64,000 nucleotides of DNA, taken from Pirellulaceae bacterium (lineage in GTDB: Bacteria; Planctomycetota; Planctomycetia; Pirellulales; Pirellulaceae). A program made the translations under genes and the position numbers. The notes beneath the pieces were generated by a model. It saw only the letters and a program-made list of their open reading frames with translations. It searched no databases and was not told where the DNA came from. The stretch spans positions 23,594 through 87,593 of the forward strand of contig JAHDXO010000048.1 in NCBI GenBank assembly GCA_023382975.1, given 5' to 3'. Below are positions 27,116 through 35,432 of the stretch, one piece after another. Numbering within the stretch: the first letter of the stretch is position 1; every line of letters begins with the position of its first letter.

Positions 27116-28309
27116 TCAGAGGGCGAAGAGACTGATACTTGGTATGCCAAGCCAGTCGTCGGCTTCTGCCTCGTAAGTCCCGTCGTTTCGGTTCGCCGTG
27201 TCGTCTCCGCCAATAACCCGGTCTACGGCCTTGATTCGCGCCGCGTCGCCGATTGCCTCCACGGGCGAGTTTCCGGCGGCAGGCAACGCCCAAGCGACTA
27301 CGATGCGATCCGACGGCGAAGAATCTGCAATACGCACTGTCGCTGACCCTAGTTCACCAACGGCGCCGGTCCAGTCTGTCGCAGACCAATCACCCGGCGT
27401 CTCGTTGCTCGGCATCGGTTCGCCTTCGGCTTCGCCGTTGGCCTGGCTGTTCAGCCAGTTGATCACCATCAGCGCGTCGGACGGCGCGATGTTGCCGTCA
27501 CCGTTGGGATCCAAGAAGGGTGGTGGCGACTGGCTTGTTACCGGCGGCGGCAGCGTGTGCGGTCCGGACTCGTTCAACACGTTGATGATCCGCAGGACGT
27601 CCAGCGGAAGGACTGCCCCGTTATTGTCGATATCCAAGGGGTTGGCGGGATTGCGCCACGGCTTTTGGCTCGCCATTGCGGCGTCGATCAGCATCTGCTT
27701 CAGCGTGCCGTAATTGTCCGAGTTGGCCAGATCGTGCTGGCTCAAGTTGTACACGCCGACCTTCTGGTTCTGACCATCCAGAATTACCAAATCCCGAAAA
27801 GTCATTTGCCACAAGTCCATCGCGGCATCTGCCTTACTGTTCGCGTTGGTGTCGACGTCCTGAAGCCAGGGGATGTCGCGTCCATTCGTCGTCCCCGCGT
27901 TACCTGCCTCCTGATTCGGCTCGTTGATGCCGAGCAGCCGAATACGCAGTATCGGGTAGGTCGCCTGAAGCTCCTGCTGCATCTGGTTCATGTAGCCAAA
28001 CTGGCTACTGCAGTACCCTCAGAACGCGCTCCCAAGATACCAGCCGGAAACCTGTTCGAGATAATCGCGCGGCGAGACAGGCTGCTGGTAGGTCGGCGAG
28101 GTCGCGTTGAAGTCCGTAAGAGTGAAGTCCGCCATGGGGGCGGATTCACCTTCGGCGAACGACGATGCGAAAGCCGTCCCCGTACCGTCCAGCATCTGCC
28201 GTGGATCGAGCTTTTCTACGACCAGCCGTCGAGTCATACGCGGCGAACCGGATTGTCCCGGCAGCAAGGCCGCTAGTGATCCTGTCAGAAAACGCATTTT
28301 CGGACCCAT
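27116..28309 (-). CDS. Secreted dockerin-type redox protein, candidate selenoprotein (in-frame TGA as Sec97)
   Basis: One continuous frame from ATG 28309 to the stop at 27116 is interrupted only by a TGA at 28021-28019. With TGA read as selenocysteine the product has 397 residues. Residues 1-42 hold a planctomycete LEPR-type export region (R-R-L-V-V-E-K-L-D-P-R-Q-M-L). Residues 60-215 resemble a thioredoxin/peroxiredoxin-like fold: a strand (G-W-Y-L-G-S-A-F), then U97-G-Y-C100, then the helix S-S-Q-F-G-Y-M-N-Q-M-Q-Q-E-L and later D-L-V-I-L-D-G-Q. The Sec thus falls on the nucleophilic position of a CxxC motif. Two dockerin calcium loops (D-I-D-N-N-G-A and D-P-N-G-D-G-N) follow near residues 225 and 266. 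A 6-bp hairpin after the TGA fits a bacterial SECIS. Ordinary annotation would call it two genes or a pseudogene, starting the second at ATG 27991. Confidence 0.78.
27992..28008 (-). promoter_or_regulatory. Candidate bacterial SECIS element
   Basis: On the minus strand, 10 bases after the TGA, GTAGCC-AGTTT-GGCTAC forms a perfect 6-bp stem with a 5-base loop. The loop starts 16 bases after the TGA and has G at its second position. That fits the published general form of bacterial SECIS elements: an apical loop about 16-37 bases past the UGA, with a G among the first two loop bases. It is fully inside the coding sequence, as bacterial SECIS elements are. Confidence 0.65.
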
Positions 28310-28328
28310 TCTTCGTCAGTTGAAACTG

Positions 28329-28343
28329 CCAGATTTTCTGGCG
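28329..28343. repeat. Hairpin in the leader of the dockerin selenoprotein gene
   Basis: GCCAGA-TTT-TCTGGC is a perfect 6-bp stem with a 3-base loop, ending 20 bases before the start codon at 28309. It could mask or set off the ribosome-binding site, or be chance. Upstream on the minus strand, a TTGACC box near 28400 has no strong -10 partner. Confidence 0.3.
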
Positions 28344-28505
28344 CACTACTACCCTTAGACTACCGTACATTCCCATTCGGTCAACCTTTTGGCGTCAATC
28401 CGTCAGTTCGTCGCTGGATGTCTGATAACGGTCCATCGAGAGACGTGCAATGCCGCCAATATCAATGACGACGGTTATCGGGCTTGTCCGCACGGTCGAT
28501 CCGTT

Positions 28506-29180
28506 TCAGATGACCGCAACTTTCTCTTCCGCAGCACTTTGACGGTAGTAGTGGGGAGCCAGTTTCCACAAATCATCACGTCGGCCCGCGAGGTAGTCCT
28601 GATAACCGATTCGGCCGAGCGTCGACGCTTTTGGCAACCAGTCCGAAGCGTCCGACACGCGCACATCGGTCGGCAATTGGACCAGCAATTTCGACAGGCC
28701 CGCACCTGTTACAAATTGGCCTGGGGCGAGTGATTCCAGCCACCATGAAACGTCCACGATGTGCGTAGGAACGACGATCTCCAGTCGATTCCCTTCGCGG
28801 CGAAAACGACCTGCGAAGAGTTGCTGACGCTGGGCATCGGTCACGACCGAGATCTCCGGCCAATCCCCCGCCGCCTGCGCCGCACATACTTGCAGGGTAT
28901 CCACCCCGAGAACGCTGGCCCCCGTGGCATAAGCCAGGGTCTTGGCTGCGGTGATCCCGACACGCAGGCCCGTAAAGGATCCCGGACCCTGCGAAACGAC
29001 GATCAGTTGAACATCACTGGGCCGCCATCCCACCACTTCCAGTTGTTTCGCAATTGCCGGCGCGAAAGCCTGCGTCGTCCGTTGGTCCGAACCAAATTCG
29101 GTCTGTCCCAGCAGCAGATCGTTGTCGAACGCTGCGATGGAGGAGTCACGTGTCGAAGTTTCTATTGCAAGAATACGCAT
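28506..29180 (-). CDS. tsaB: tRNA threonylcarbamoyladenosine biosynthesis protein TsaB
   Basis: TsaB partners with TsaD and TsaE to attach threonylcarbamoyl to A37 of ANN-decoding tRNAs. The 224-residue product has the ASKHA-fold landmarks: I-L-A-I-E-T-S-T at residues 3-10 and S-Q-G-P-G-S-F-T-G-L-R-V-G-I near residue 63, then A-K-T-L-A-Y. The length is normal. tsaD and tsaE are not in the window. The gene lies between the dockerin selenoprotein and a divergent regulator. Confidence 0.93.
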   Translation of the reverse strand: MRILAIETSTRDSSIAAFDNDLLLGQTEFGSDQRTTQAFAPAIAKQLEVVGWRPSDVQLIVVSQGPGSFTGLRVGITAAKTLAYATGASVLGVDTLQVCAAQAAGDWPEISVVTDAQRQQLFAGRFRREGNRLEIVVPTHIVDVSWWLESLAPGQFVTGAGLSKLLVQLPTDVRVSDASDWLPKASTLGRIGYQDYLAGRRDDLWKLAPHYYRQSAAEEKVAVI

Positions 29181-29350
29181 GTTGTTTTAGATCCATGTAT
29201 CCAGAATAGGACTCAAAGCATTTCTATCGCGATGCCGTTCGCTCATGGTATCCGAGGATCGGCCATCGTACGACTGGCGAAAGCCGGTTGCGCCTTGCAT
29301 CGATCGCACGTCACCTCGTTGACAATCCTGGGTTGCGCAAAGTTTTCATA

Positions 29351-29379
29351 TTGACTAAACTTCCCAAGTTACTTATTCT
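29351..29379 (+). promoter_or_regulatory. Sigma-70-type promoter
   Basis: TTGACT (29351-29356, 5/6 match) and TATTCT (29374-29379, 4/6 match) are separated by 17 bases. The predicted transcript starts near 29386, about 120 bases before the regulator gene at 29507. The spacer contains the short palindrome AACTT-CCC-AAGTT. The rest of the 326-base gap (29181-29506) shows no gene. Confidence 0.5.
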
Positions 29380-29506
29380 GTCTATTTGAACTGCCGGTGT
29401 TGTCAACTTTGTGAACGATTGTGGACGTCGGCGCCAATGGATGCTTGCAGTCGGGGCTACAAGCAGCAACCGGATGCCGTAACAGCATAAGAAACGCAGG
29501 ACTCCA

Positions 29507-30997
29507 ATGACCACCGCATTGATTGTCAGCCCAGACGAATCCCTCTGCACCAACCTGAGACATCCCGTCAGCTCGCTGACCGGCTGGGCTGTCGAGACGG
29601 CAGCTCGGCCAGCCGAAGCACTGACCAGCATTCAAGATCACTCCGTCGGTGCCGTCCTCGTGGATTTCCGACAGGAGGATCTGGAAACCGAAATTCACGA
29701 GCTCTTGGAGTGTCTGGAAAAGGGGCTGCGTGGGCGGAGTCCTCGCGTTATCGGCATCGCGGATCGCGGTTATCCGCGCAGTGTCTGGCCGATCCTGGAC
29801 CGTGTGGTGAGCGGCCATATCAACCTGCCGATCGATTCCGAGTCGTTGATTCAACAATTCGCCAGTATTCACGATGCCGAAAAGGAATCGCCCGCGGCCG
29901 CGGTGGAAGAAAGGACTCTGACCGCGAATGGTCTGTCATTTACAACGCGCACTGCCGCCATGTTTCCATTTCTATCCCAGTTGGCGAGGGTCGCAGCCCG
30001 GGACGTCACGCTGTTGTTCACCGGCGAAACGGGCACGGGCAAGAGCTATTTGGCGCAATTGGTTCACGAGCTATCGGAACGACGAACCGGCCCATTCTTC
30101 GCGACGGCCTGCGGGGCCTTGCCGCCGGATTTGATCGAAAGCGAGTTGTTTGGCCATGTGCGAGGAGCCTTCACATCTGCCGTTCGTTCGTCCGAAGGCC
30201 GGTTCGAAGCAGCTCGCGGCGGCACGCTGCTGCTGGACGAGATCGACGTTCTTGGCCCCAAAGAGCAGTCGCGGCTTCTGCATGTCATCGAGACGGGAAA
30301 ATACGAGCCGGTCGGTTCGACCGACACAAAGATCGCCGATGTTCGGTTGATCGTGGCGTCGAACGTCGATCTCAAGATGCTGGCCGACCGCCATCAATTC
30401 CGTGCGGACCTATACTACCGGCTGAACGTGCTGGAATTCCATCTGATGCCTTTGCGGGAACGGCAGAGCGACATCATTCCCCTGGCGACCCGTTTCATTG
30501 ACGAAACTTGCCAGCGGCATGGGATCCCCGTGACCCACATGGATTCCGAGTTCATGGCGATTGTCAAACAGTACCACTGGCCCGGCAACATCCGCGAATT
30601 GCTCAACCAGATGCGGCGAGCGGTCTTGCTCAGCAAAGACGGCATCCTGACCCCGGACTCGCTTTCACTCGACTTGCGCAACGAAGGTCGCAACCAGAGC
30701 GGCAACGGCAACGGCAATGGCAACGGCAACGGTCATGCGAAGCTGACGTCTCGGTCACCGGGTTGGAATCTGAGTCGTCGCCTAGCCAACTCGGAACGCG
30801 AATTTCTCGTCGAGACGCTCAAGGCGCACAGCAACAATCGGGCTGCCACGGCCCGGGCGTTGGGGATCAGCCGCACCGCGCTGTACAAGAAGCTGCACCG
30901 GTTCGGGTTGGTCGAGGCAGACGAAGGTATCGATGTGCCGCCTCCTGCCAACGGACAGCCGAAAGCCGGTGAATTGGCCGTTCGCGAAGCTTCGTGA
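29507..30997 (+). CDS. Sigma-54-dependent transcriptional activator (NtrC family)
   Basis: The 496-residue product has a receiver-like N-terminal domain (D10-E11 acidic pair, D53 in V-L-V-D-F), but the conserved lysine of active receivers is not evident, so phosphorylation is uncertain. The central AAA+ domain has Walker A G-E-T-G-T-G-K-S at about residue 173, the sigma-54 contact loop G-A-F-T-S-A at about 220 (normally G-A-F-T-G-A), and Walker B in G-G-T-L-L-L-D-E-I. A Gly-Asn repeat linker precedes the C-terminal Fis-type helix-turn-helix (R-A-A-T-A-R-A-L-G-I-S-R-T-A-L-Y-K-K-L). No sensor kinase lies nearby. Confidence 0.9.
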   Translation: MTTALIVSPDESLCTNLRHPVSSLTGWAVETAARPAEALTSIQDHSVGAVLVDFRQEDLETEIHELLECLEKGLRGRSPRVIGIADRGYPRSVWPILDRVVSGHINLPIDSESLIQQFASIHDAEKESPAAAVEERTLTANGLSFTTRTAAMFPFLSQLARVAARDVTLLFTGETGTGKSYLAQLVHELSERRTGPFFATACGALPPDLIESELFGHVRGAFTSAVRSSEGRFEAARGGTLLLDEIDVLGPKEQSRLLHVIETGKYEPVGSTDTKIADVRLIVASNVDLKMLADRHQFRADLYYRLNVLEFHLMPLRERQSDIIPLATRFIDETCQRHGIPVTHMDSEFMAIVKQYHWPGNIRELLNQMRRAVLLSKDGILTPDSLSLDLRNEGRNQSGNGNGNGNGNGHAKLTSRSPGWNLSRRLANSEREFLVETLKAHSNNRAATARALGISRTALYKKLHRFGLVEADEGIDVPPPANGQPKAGELAVREAS

Positions 30998-31021
30998 CGC
31001 GTTGCCCGAGGTGCGGATTCG

Positions 31022-33322
31022 ATGTCCATCGACGTCAGCAGCTCTCCAAACTGGAAGGCACCGTTTCCGCCGCGAATGCGGCCCATTGCCTGGGCCGTCG
31101 TTGTCCTGTTATTGGCAACGCTCGTTGGTTTCGGACGCCTGACGATGCATCCCAGCGACCTACTTGTTGGAGTTCAGCGCAGCGGTCGCAACGATTTGAC
31201 CGATGCCTTTGTGGCATATCGACAGCTTCCCCGTGCGATATCGCAGCATTCTGGCCAGCGCGCCGCATGGAATCCGTTCAGCATGTGGGGGCGTCCGTGG
31301 GTCGGCAATCCGCAGTCCGCTTTGAATTACCCGCTTCACTGGCTGAACGATCGAATTGCTTGGCCAGCGGCGCTGGGTTGGCTCATGGTGCTTCATCACC
31401 TTTGGGGTGGAGCGGGCGCCTACTTTCTTTGCCGCACCTACGGACTCGGCCAAACAGCACTGGTCGGTGGCGCCGTGTTTCTGTTGGCGCCCTACTGTGT
31501 GGCGCACACCGGCGAGGGACATCTGAATCAGGTCGTCCTGATGTCTTGGTTGCCCTGGGCGTTCCTTGTGTATGAGCGGATGCGGCAAGCTCGGTCAGGC
31601 AGCGTCTGTCTACTGGCCTTGATCCTGGGCTTGAGTTTCTTTTGCGGCCACGCCCAGGAATCCGTCTACCTTGGCATGGTGCTCGCCGCGTTCGTCTCGG
31701 TCGATACGGTCCACGAGGTCTGCCGTGGTCGAAAGCGGCAGGCGGTCGAGTTGCTGCTGCGTTTTGCCGGCTCCTGTTTGCTCGCCGCCGGAATCGCTGC
31801 GGTGGAATTGATCCCCGCTTGGTTCTACATCCAGCAATCGATTCGCGAGTCCGGAGTGAGCGTGCTTGAATCCACGCCATACGCTGTAACGCTTGCGAAT
31901 TTGAGGCAGCTTTTCGACCCGTTTGCCCTGGGGCCTCCCCAGGACTACCGCGGCGCGAACGGAGTGTACTGGGAAACGTTGTGCTATTTCGGCGTCGTGC
32001 CCTTCCTCTTGGCGCTTCTCGCTGCTGTCACCAGTTGGCGGAGCTATCCGGTCGGCAGGATGGTCGGACTCTGGATGTTCGGCCTGGTCTTTGCTTTCGG
32101 ACCGAACCTGCCTTTCTATCCTCTGCTGTGCGAGTTGATGTCCCCGTTGGCGATGTTTCGCGTCCCCGGCCGTGCCCTGTTCTTTGTGTCGTTGGCGACC
32201 GCCGTTCTCGCGGCCGCTGGCGTCCAGTGGCTGGCACGTTTGGACTTGGGTTCGCGGACCCGTGCCAATTCAACTCGATCGATCAACAATCCAATCGGTT
32301 CAGGCGAGTCGGAACGCTCGCGGTTTTCGCAGCCGGAATGCGTGGCGGCGCGACGAGCCACGTTGGCGATCAACGTTCTGCTTCTCGTCTGCATCGGCGA
32401 ATTGAGCTGGCATGCATGGCGAATTCTGGACACGGTTCCCCGGCGGTCCATTCGCAACACCGCGCCAGTTGTGTCGCTGCTTGCCGACCGGGCGAACGGC
32501 TCGAGAATCCTGGCCGACGTTCAGCGGTTGAGCGATCGCGAGGCATGGGCTTCCGGCTTGCACCGACTACAGAGTTACGAACCCGTTCCGCTGCTCGTTC
32601 ATGCGATGGTCTTCGAGGCGCTGTCCGGTCGGACGGACGTCATGCAGCGTCTGATGGGATTTCTGCCGACAAGTCCCGAGAATTGCGAGCCGGCGCTGTT
32701 GGACATGCTGGGAGTCCGTTTCGCCGTGACCGAACCGCTGGCCACCGAGCCTCCGGCTGGCTGGCAGCGGCTGGCGGTCGGCCAGATTCCGGCGGAGTTT
32801 GCCCCGCGCGGCCAATCGTCTGCCGCCATCGCCTTTGCCGTGTACGAGAACCAGAGAGTCTTGCCGCGGGCGTTCGTCGTGGGACAAGTTCGCGAATCCC
32901 GCGACCGGGGCGAAGTCGAGTTGTTGCGGACGATCGACCCGCGGTCCGAGATTCTCCTCGCCCGCGATATCCTGCCCGTCGGGCCGCGCGCCGCATTTCG
33001 ACCAGCCACTTTGATCGAGGACGAACCGGATCGAGTCGTGATCGACGCCGCGGCTTCCGGTCCTGGATACCTGTTTGTCAGCGACACATGGTATCCAGGC
33101 TGGCGGGCGGAAGTCGATGGTCAACCGGTTCCCGTCTTGCGAGCCAATATCGCTTTTCGGGCGGTTCCGATCTCGGGCGGCAACCATCGCGTCGTGTTCC
33201 GCTACGAACCGTTCCTTCTGCGGTGGACGACATGGATCACATGGCTTTCGCTGCTGACCGCGGGGGCGACATGGATCTGGTCGAGCTGTCGACGGGCCAA
33301 AGTGTTGCGTCGCAAGTCCTGA
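31022..33322 (+). CDS. YfhO-type multi-span membrane protein
   Basis: The 766-residue protein has about ten hydrophobic spans, from the first near residues 22-42 onward, and a C-terminal exported domain. The segment Y-L-F-V-S-D-T-W-Y-P-G-W-R-A near its end, then V-P-V-L-R-A-N and H-R-V-V-F-R-Y-E-P, is the signature of the bacterial YfhO family, which resembles GT-C-fold glycosyltransferases. YfhO-type proteins take part in decorating cell-envelope polymers in Firmicutes; the substrate here is unknown. A final hydrophobic span sits just before the basic C-terminus. It starts 24 bases after the regulator gene. Confidence 0.85.
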   Translation: MSIDVSSSPNWKAPFPPRMRPIAWAVVVLLLATLVGFGRLTMHPSDLLVGVQRSGRNDLTDAFVAYRQLPRAISQHSGQRAAWNPFSMWGRPWVGNPQSALNYPLHWLNDRIAWPAALGWLMVLHHLWGGAGAYFLCRTYGLGQTALVGGAVFLLAPYCVAHTGEGHLNQVVLMSWLPWAFLVYERMRQARSGSVCLLALILGLSFFCGHAQESVYLGMVLAAFVSVDTVHEVCRGRKRQAVELLLRFAGSCLLAAGIAAVELIPAWFYIQQSIRESGVSVLESTPYAVTLANLRQLFDPFALGPPQDYRGANGVYWETLCYFGVVPFLLALLAAVTSWRSYPVGRMVGLWMFGLVFAFGPNLPFYPLLCELMSPLAMFRVPGRALFFVSLATAVLAAAGVQWLARLDLGSRTRANSTRSINNPIGSGESERSRFSQPECVAARRATLAINVLLLVCIGELSWHAWRILDTVPRRSIRNTAPVVSLLADRANGSRILADVQRLSDREAWASGLHRLQSYEPVPLLVHAMVFEALSGRTDVMQRLMGFLPTSPENCEPALLDMLGVRFAVTEPLATEPPAGWQRLAVGQIPAEFAPRGQSSAAIAFAVYENQRVLPRAFVVGQVRESRDRGEVELLRTIDPRSEILLARDILPVGPRAAFRPATLIEDEPDRVVIDAAASGPGYLFVSDTWYPGWRAEVDGQPVPVLRANIAFRAVPISGGNHRVVFRYEPFLLRWTTWITWLSLLTAGATWIWSSCRRAKVLRRKS

Positions 33323-33632
33323 GTTTCTTCGTGAATTCGGTTCTGGCAATTCGGCCGCGGTTTCGGTCTGTTCCCTACAATCGTGTCAGCCGATCCAACG
33401 AGTAGGGTCGAGCTATCGCGCGCATTCGCTGTACTTCGTTATCTGGCGGCTTGGCTGTAGTCGTCGGCGCGGCCAAGTCGATACAGGACGCTGGATCGAG
33501 TGGGCACAAGGCGGCACTGAGTCCGCCGCCGTCCGTCTTCCACCATTTCGTGACCGTCCGAACGAGAAGAATGGATTGCTGTGGCGCCTTGCACGGGCCG
33601 GATGCCTGTGCCACCAACGAGAACCGACACCC
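33323..33632 (+). other. Intergenic region ahead of the sigma-factor gene
   Basis: This 310-base stretch between the YfhO-type gene and the sigma-factor gene shows no independent gene. TACAAT near 33376 resembles a -10 box but has no recognisable -35 at 16-18 bases. An open frame that continues in frame into the sigma factor from 33576 has a composition unlike the protein and is treated as untranslated leader. Confidence 0.45.
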
Positions 33633-34625
33633 ATGTACTATACACGAGTCGATCAGTTCCCCGAACTCGATCATCTGGCCGAACACCATTTTCCGGTCGC
33701 CACCGCTGAACCGGTCGACGACTTCGTCGACGAAGAACTGGAAGACGTTCGTCGCGGGCGGCGCGTCCGGAAGCCCAGCGATTCGTCGCCCCAGACGCCG
33801 CTGGAGACGTACCTTCGCGAGATCAACGCCACGGCGCTTCTGACCGCGGAAGAAGAAACCATGTTGGCCGAGCGGATCGCACAGGGCGACGTCGAGGCAC
33901 GGGACCGCATGGTCCGCGCGAATCTGAGGTTGGTGGTCAACATCGCCCGCGGCTATTCCGGCAAGGGCCTGAGCCTTCCCGACCTGATCGAAGAGGGGAA
34001 TCTCGGTTTGTTGCGCGCTGTCGAAGGATTCGATCCGACCGTCGGCACGCGGTTCAGCACCTACGCCAGTTACTGGATCAAGCAGTCGATCAAGCGAGCC
34101 TTGATCAATTCGGCGAAGACAATTCGCATTCCGGCGTACATGGTCGAATTGCTGTCGAAATGGCGGCGGGCCACAACTCGGTTGAGTGAAGAGCTGGGAC
34201 GCACGCCCACGCCCGAAGAGATCGCCCGCGTGCTGGGGTTGCCGAAGAAGAAGCTGCCCATCATCAAGAAAGCGATCCGCATCTACAATTCCACGCCTCA
34301 GACGGATCAAGTCGAAGCGGGCTGGACGCTGGGCGACACGGTGATGGACGAGCGGGCGCGGACCCCCGAGGACGAACTCCTGGAGAACGACATCCTGAAG
34401 AGCGTGCTGGAGATGCTCGACGACCTAGAGCATCGCGAAGCGACCGTGCTTCGAATGAGATTCGGACTGGGCGACACCCAGCCGCACACGTTGAAAGAGA
34501 TCGGCGAAGCCCTGGGCCTGACCCGCGAACGAGTTCGACAGATCGAAACCGAGGCGCTGAAGCGGTTGTCGGACGGCCTGAAAGATCCGCGCGAACGCAT
34601 GCTCGAGCGTATGGGGCGACTGTAG
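33633..34625 (+). CDS. RNA polymerase sigma factor, RpoD/SigA family
   Basis: The 330-residue product has sigma-70 regions 1.2 (P-L-E-T-Y-L-R-E-I), 2.1-2.4 (L-R-L-V-V-N-I-A-R-G-Y, F-D-P-T-V-G-T-R-F-S-T-Y-A-S-Y-W-I-K-Q-S-I), 3 and 4, ending in the -35-binding helix-turn-helix T-L-K-E-I-G-E-A-L-G-L-T-R-E-R-V-R-Q-I-E. There is no region 1.1, and it is shorter than the usual housekeeping RpoD, so it may be a group 2 (RpoS/HrdB-like) factor. The ATG at 33633 (M-Y-Y-T-R-V-D) gives the natural N-terminus. It faces the RRM gene and a strong terminator. Confidence 0.92.
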   Translation: MYYTRVDQFPELDHLAEHHFPVATAEPVDDFVDEELEDVRRGRRVRKPSDSSPQTPLETYLREINATALLTAEEETMLAERIAQGDVEARDRMVRANLRLVVNIARGYSGKGLSLPDLIEEGNLGLLRAVEGFDPTVGTRFSTYASYWIKQSIKRALINSAKTIRIPAYMVELLSKWRRATTRLSEELGRTPTPEEIARVLGLPKKKLPIIKKAIRIYNSTPQTDQVEAGWTLGDTVMDERARTPEDELLENDILKSVLEMLDDLEHREATVLRMRFGLGDTQPHTLKEIGEALGLTRERVRQIETEALKRLSDGLKDPRERMLERMGRL

Positions 34626-34706
34626 TCAGCCAGCCGCCGACTTGTCGAACGCCGTTTGTGCCGGGACAAAAGGGCGAAAGTGTCCGACCTCGGCTCGGCT
34701 CTTCCC

Positions 34707-34730
34707 AGCCGAATTCTCACGAATTCGGCT
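34707..34730 (+). terminator. Strong hairpin between sigma-factor and RRM genes
   Basis: AGCCGAATTC and GAATTCGGCT form a perfect 10-bp stem with a TCAC loop, followed on the plus strand by TCTGTT. It lies 82 bases after the sigma-factor stop and before the convergent RRM gene, so a terminator acting on one or both transcripts is likely. The remaining intergenic bases show no gene. Confidence 0.55.
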
Positions 34731-34876
34731 TCTGTTACCGGACTTGCGGGCTCGCATGTACGAACCGATCACTCCTGAGCCGGATGCCATGAGTTGCCGC
34801 GACGTACGCGGTAACCACGGACCTTTCCGGCACAGGTGAGATTTCGTCGAACCAGGATTTCGAACGGACGGTGATT

Positions 34877-35230
34877 CTAGTACTTGCGTCCGCCGCCGTA
34901 GCCGCCACCGCCACCCGATCGACCACCGCCGCCGCCGCGTCCGCCGCCGTAACCGCCGCGTCCGCCGCCGCCGCCTCGGTCTTCGCGAGGTCGCGCTTCG
35001 TTGACGGTCAGAGCCCGCCCGTCAACCTCTTTGCCGTTCAGAGCGCTGATGGCTGCATCAGCCTGCTGGGCGTTGGACATCTCGACGAAACCAAAACCTT
35101 TGGAGCGTCCCGAGTCCCGGTCCATGATGACCTGAGCAGATTCAACCGACCCGTGCTGTTCGAACAGAGTTCTCAGATCACTGTCGGATGTGTCATAGGA
35201 CAGATTGCCGACGTACAACTTCTTAGCCAC
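34877..35230 (-). CDS. RRM RNA-binding protein with Gly-rich tail
   Basis: A 117-residue single-RRM protein. RNP2 is L-Y-V-G-N-L (residues 5-10) and RNP1 is K-G-F-G-F-V-E-M (about 44-51). The tail from about residue 86 is rich in Gly-Gly-Arg and Gly-Gly-Tyr, as in bacterial and plant cold-inducible RNA-binding proteins. It probably acts as an RNA chaperone. The start ATG has a GGAGG-type site 10 or so bases upstream on the minus strand. Its 5' leader lies in 35231-35432, which also holds the divergent promoter of the next gene. Confidence 0.93.
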   Translation of the reverse strand: MAKKLYVGNLSYDTSDSDLRTLFEQHGSVESAQVIMDRDSGRSKGFGFVEMSNAQQADAAISALNGKEVDGRALTVNEARPREDRGGGGGRGGYGGGRGGGGGRSGGGGGYGGGRKY

Positions 35231-35432
35231 TTTGGGCCTCCTTCAGAAAAACCGCAACGCAGGCGAGACCCAACGCGGGCGGACGCCGCTGCATGGATGA
35301 ATGTTGTGACGAAAACTTCCAGCGATTTCAAGGGGGGATGCCCCTCGATTGCTTTTTCCTTGTGATCCTGCCATGCTCACAGCGTGGATCCTGTCCCGTC
35401 CCTCGAAATCTGGGTTGCCAAGGAGTCCCGCC

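Noticed and set aside
27116..28309. Reading the dockerin gene as a pseudogene or as two genes
   Set aside because: There is no frameshift: one frame runs through the TGA, the TGA sits at a functional redox position, and a SECIS-like hairpin follows. A start at ATG 27991 would leave half of the redox domain without its motif.
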